The translations under genes and the position numbers were made by a program. From positions 1 to 64,000 of the forward strand of contig JAQUHA010000009.1 of assembly GCA_028683855.1 (NCBI GenBank): a stretch of DNA of 64,000 nucleotides, given 5' to 3'. This stretch comes from Desulfuromonadaceae bacterium (GTDB lineage Bacteria; Desulfobacterota; Desulfuromonadia; Geobacterales; Pseudopelobacteraceae). The notes beneath the pieces were generated by a model, which saw nothing but the letters and a program-made list of their open reading frames with translations, was not told the origin of the DNA and did no database searches. Positions 62,435 through 64,000 of the stretch are shown here, piece after piece. Each line of letters opens with the position of its first letter. Within the stretch, counting starts at the first letter, position 1.

Positions 62435-63262
62435 GTGGCAATCAGTGATAAAGATTTTGAACAACTGCGTGACTTTATTTACAACATCTGTGGTATGTAC
62501 TTCCACACTACTAAAAAATACTTTCTGGAGAGCCGACTGACAAGACGTATGGAGGCTACCAGCGCTAAAACCTATCAGGACTATTATCTTCTGCTTAAAT
62601 CCTCACGCGGCTCCGAAGAACTTAAATTTTTAATGGATGAAATAACTACCAATGAGACCTATTTCTTCAGAAACATTCCACAATTAACCGCTCTTGAAAC
62701 AAAACTGCTGCCCGAAATTGTTGAGAAGAAAAACAAAATGGGGTTCAGAAAACTGCGTATATGGAGTGCAGCCTCCTCGTCTGGAGAAGAAGCTTATACG
62801 ATGGCAATGATCCTTTTAGAGAAGCGCCCTACCCTGCTTAAAGACTGGATAATTGAAATTGTGGGCACGGACATTAACGAGACCGTGATAGCTCAGGCAA
62901 AAGAGGGTATCTACAACGCCTATTCCGTGCGTAATATCCCGGATATGTACAAACGCAAATACATTAAAGAGGATAACGGCAAATACATACTTGCCCCCGA
63001 AGTGAAGAAGTTTGTAACCTTCAACAAACTGAATCTCTACGAGGATTCCAAGATGATTTTCATGAAAAGCTTTGACTTCATCTTTTGTGCAAACGTATTG
63101 ATATATTTTGACACCGCTTCAAAATCAAAGGTTGTTCAACACTTCTATAATAATCTGCAACCTTATGGATACTTTTTTGTAGGGCAGTCAGAATCGCTTC
63201 ACGGTGTAAACGATAAATTCAAAACAATTCACTTTCCCGGTGGTTTCGGCTACAGCAAATAG
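62435..63262 (+). CDS. cheR: Chemotaxis protein methyltransferase CheR
   Basis: CheR methylates glutamates on chemoreceptors. The 275-residue protein starts at a GTG with AAGGAG seven bases upstream. The N-terminal helical domain and the SAM-binding domain are visible: MDEITTNETYFFRN near residue 68, RIWSAASSSGEEAYTMAM near residue 108, EIVGTDINETVIAQA near residue 145 and FDFIFCANVLIYFD near residue 212. Confidence 0.95.
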   Translation: MAISDKDFEQLRDFIYNICGMYFHTTKKYFLESRLTRRMEATSAKTYQDYYLLLKSSRGSEELKFLMDEITTNETYFFRNIPQLTALETKLLPEIVEKKNKMGFRKLRIWSAASSSGEEAYTMAMILLEKRPTLLKDWIIEIVGTDINETVIAQAKEGIYNAYSVRNIPDMYKRKYIKEDNGKYILAPEVKKFVTFNKLNLYEDSKMIFMKSFDFIFCANVLIYFDTASKSKVVQHFYNNLQPYGYFFVGQSESLHGVNDKFKTIHFPGGFGYSK

Positions 63263-63279
63263 CCCGAGAGGTTTTCAAT

Positions 63280-64000
63280 ATGGATAAGAATCAGATGGTT
63301 GAAAGAGCCGAGATTTTAGTTGGAGCGGTTGATGACCTTCCAACCATACCAATTGTTGCGACAAAAGTACTCCAGCTTCTGGATGATCCTGATGTCAGCG
63401 TAGAAGAGATAGCTGACCTCATGCTTACGGATCAGGTTATGACAGCCAGGATAATGAAGCTCCTGAACTCACCGGTTTATAAACCTACGCAGGAGATCAC
63501 CTCCCTTAAACGAGCTCTTATTTACCTTGGTTTGCGTCACGTCAGAGAGTTAGCCCTTACAACATCGGTTATAAATGCTTTTGACGGCACTTCCGGAGCT
63601 CTTGAGCTGAATGCTTTTTGGGAGCACTCTTTCGGGGTTGGCATGGTTTCGAAAATAATTGCTCAAAAAACCGGCTATCAGGATTTAGAGAAGGCTTATA
63701 TATCCGGAATCATACATGATCTAGGCGAAGTTTTTCTCAGTAACTTCCTACGCGATCCCTTTATGGAGGTTCTGGAACATATTAAAACCCACCCTGTAAA
63801 ACTTGTTGATGCCGAAGCCCTGCTTCTTGGAACTACTCACTGCGAAATTGGACTAAGCATGGCACACAAATGGAATTTTCCCGATGCATACTGCGATGTA
63901 ATTGCCTATCACCACAACCCGGGAGAAGCCATGGTAGATCCTATTCTTTGCGCGATTGTTAACATTGCAGACCTCTTCTGCACAGTACGTGGTTTGAACT
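63280..64000 (+). CDS. HDOD-domain signalling protein (3' end beyond the window)
   Basis: The ATG at 63280 (17 bases after cheR) opens a frame that runs to the window edge, 240 codons without a stop. The sequence fits an HDOD domain: DDLPTIPIVATKVLQLLDDP near the start, LMLTDQVMTARIMKLLNSP, ALIYLGLRHVRELALT, then YISGIIHDLGEVFLSN and AYHHNPGEA. HDOD proteins are HD-related and frequently lack catalytic residues; they often act in signalling next to chemotaxis genes. The C-terminus is missing, so other domains cannot be excluded. Confidence 0.85.
   Translation, partial: MDKNQMVERAEILVGAVDDLPTIPIVATKVLQLLDDPDVSVEEIADLMLTDQVMTARIMKLLNSPVYKPTQEITSLKRALIYLGLRHVRELALTTSVINAFDGTSGALELNAFWEHSFGVGMVSKIIAQKTGYQDLEKAYISGIIHDLGEVFLSNFLRDPFMEVLEHIKTHPVKLVDAEALLLGTTHCEIGLSMAHKWNFPDAYCDVIAYHHNPGEAMVDPILCAIVNIADLFCTVRGLN

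Overview
The window looks like the chromosome of a Desulfuromonadales/Geobacter-type bacterium. The pointers are two giant c-type cytochromes mixing CxxCH with CxxxxCH haem motifs, an NHL-repeat partner protein, sigma-54 (NtrC-type) control, abundant cobalamin-dependent radical SAM enzymes with anaerobic-style B12 genes, glycogen synthesis and a chemotaxis cluster. The assignment rests on gene content; no 16S or other RNA gene is present. I saw no tRNA, rRNA, CRISPR array, IS element or phage gene.

Positions 1-34110 are an accessory envelope/glycan or natural-product region. It holds four B12-binding radical SAM proteins, three SPASM-type radical SAM proteins, two polyprenol-phosphate-type GT2 enzymes and another GT2, a heptosyltransferase-like GT9, three methyltransferases, a split transketolase, an NAD-dependent epimerase, a DegT aminotransferase, a cupin, a YfhO-like protein, an ArnT/PMT-like protein and four membrane-TPR proteins resembling TMTC O-mannosyltransferases. 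Most genes lie on the minus strand with 1-4 base overlaps, so they are probably long, translationally coupled operons. Small heptanucleotide repeats (GATGAGG / GTTGAGA) sit at gene junctions from 24.3 to 31.4 kb and in places supply stop codons, start codons and Shine-Dalgarno-like sequence.

Positions 34183-49425 form a coherent extracellular-electron-transfer unit, all on the minus strand. A histidine kinase with a haem c motif in its periplasmic sensor and its NtrC-type partner lie immediately upstream of a near-consensus sigma-54 promoter (46531-46547). Downstream are an NHL/Ig-like protein, a tetrahaem cytochrome, a 1441-residue protein with about 38 haem motifs, a Calx-beta/multihaem hybrid of 1400 residues, and finally a 19-codon ORF with a very strong ribosome binding site, ending MKRTYIKPRVVGSADVHPC. 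Two tandem intrinsic terminators close the unit. The tiny ORF and its setting are the most novel feature I see.

Positions 49468-64000 are more ordinary: a conserved hypothetical, a GerMN protein, murI, glgC, a cobalamin block (cobD-like decarboxylase, cbiB, and a CobJ-CobQ fusion) behind a lytic transglycosylase and a second sigma-54 activator, then divergently cheW-cheA-cheR and an HDOD protein that runs off the window.
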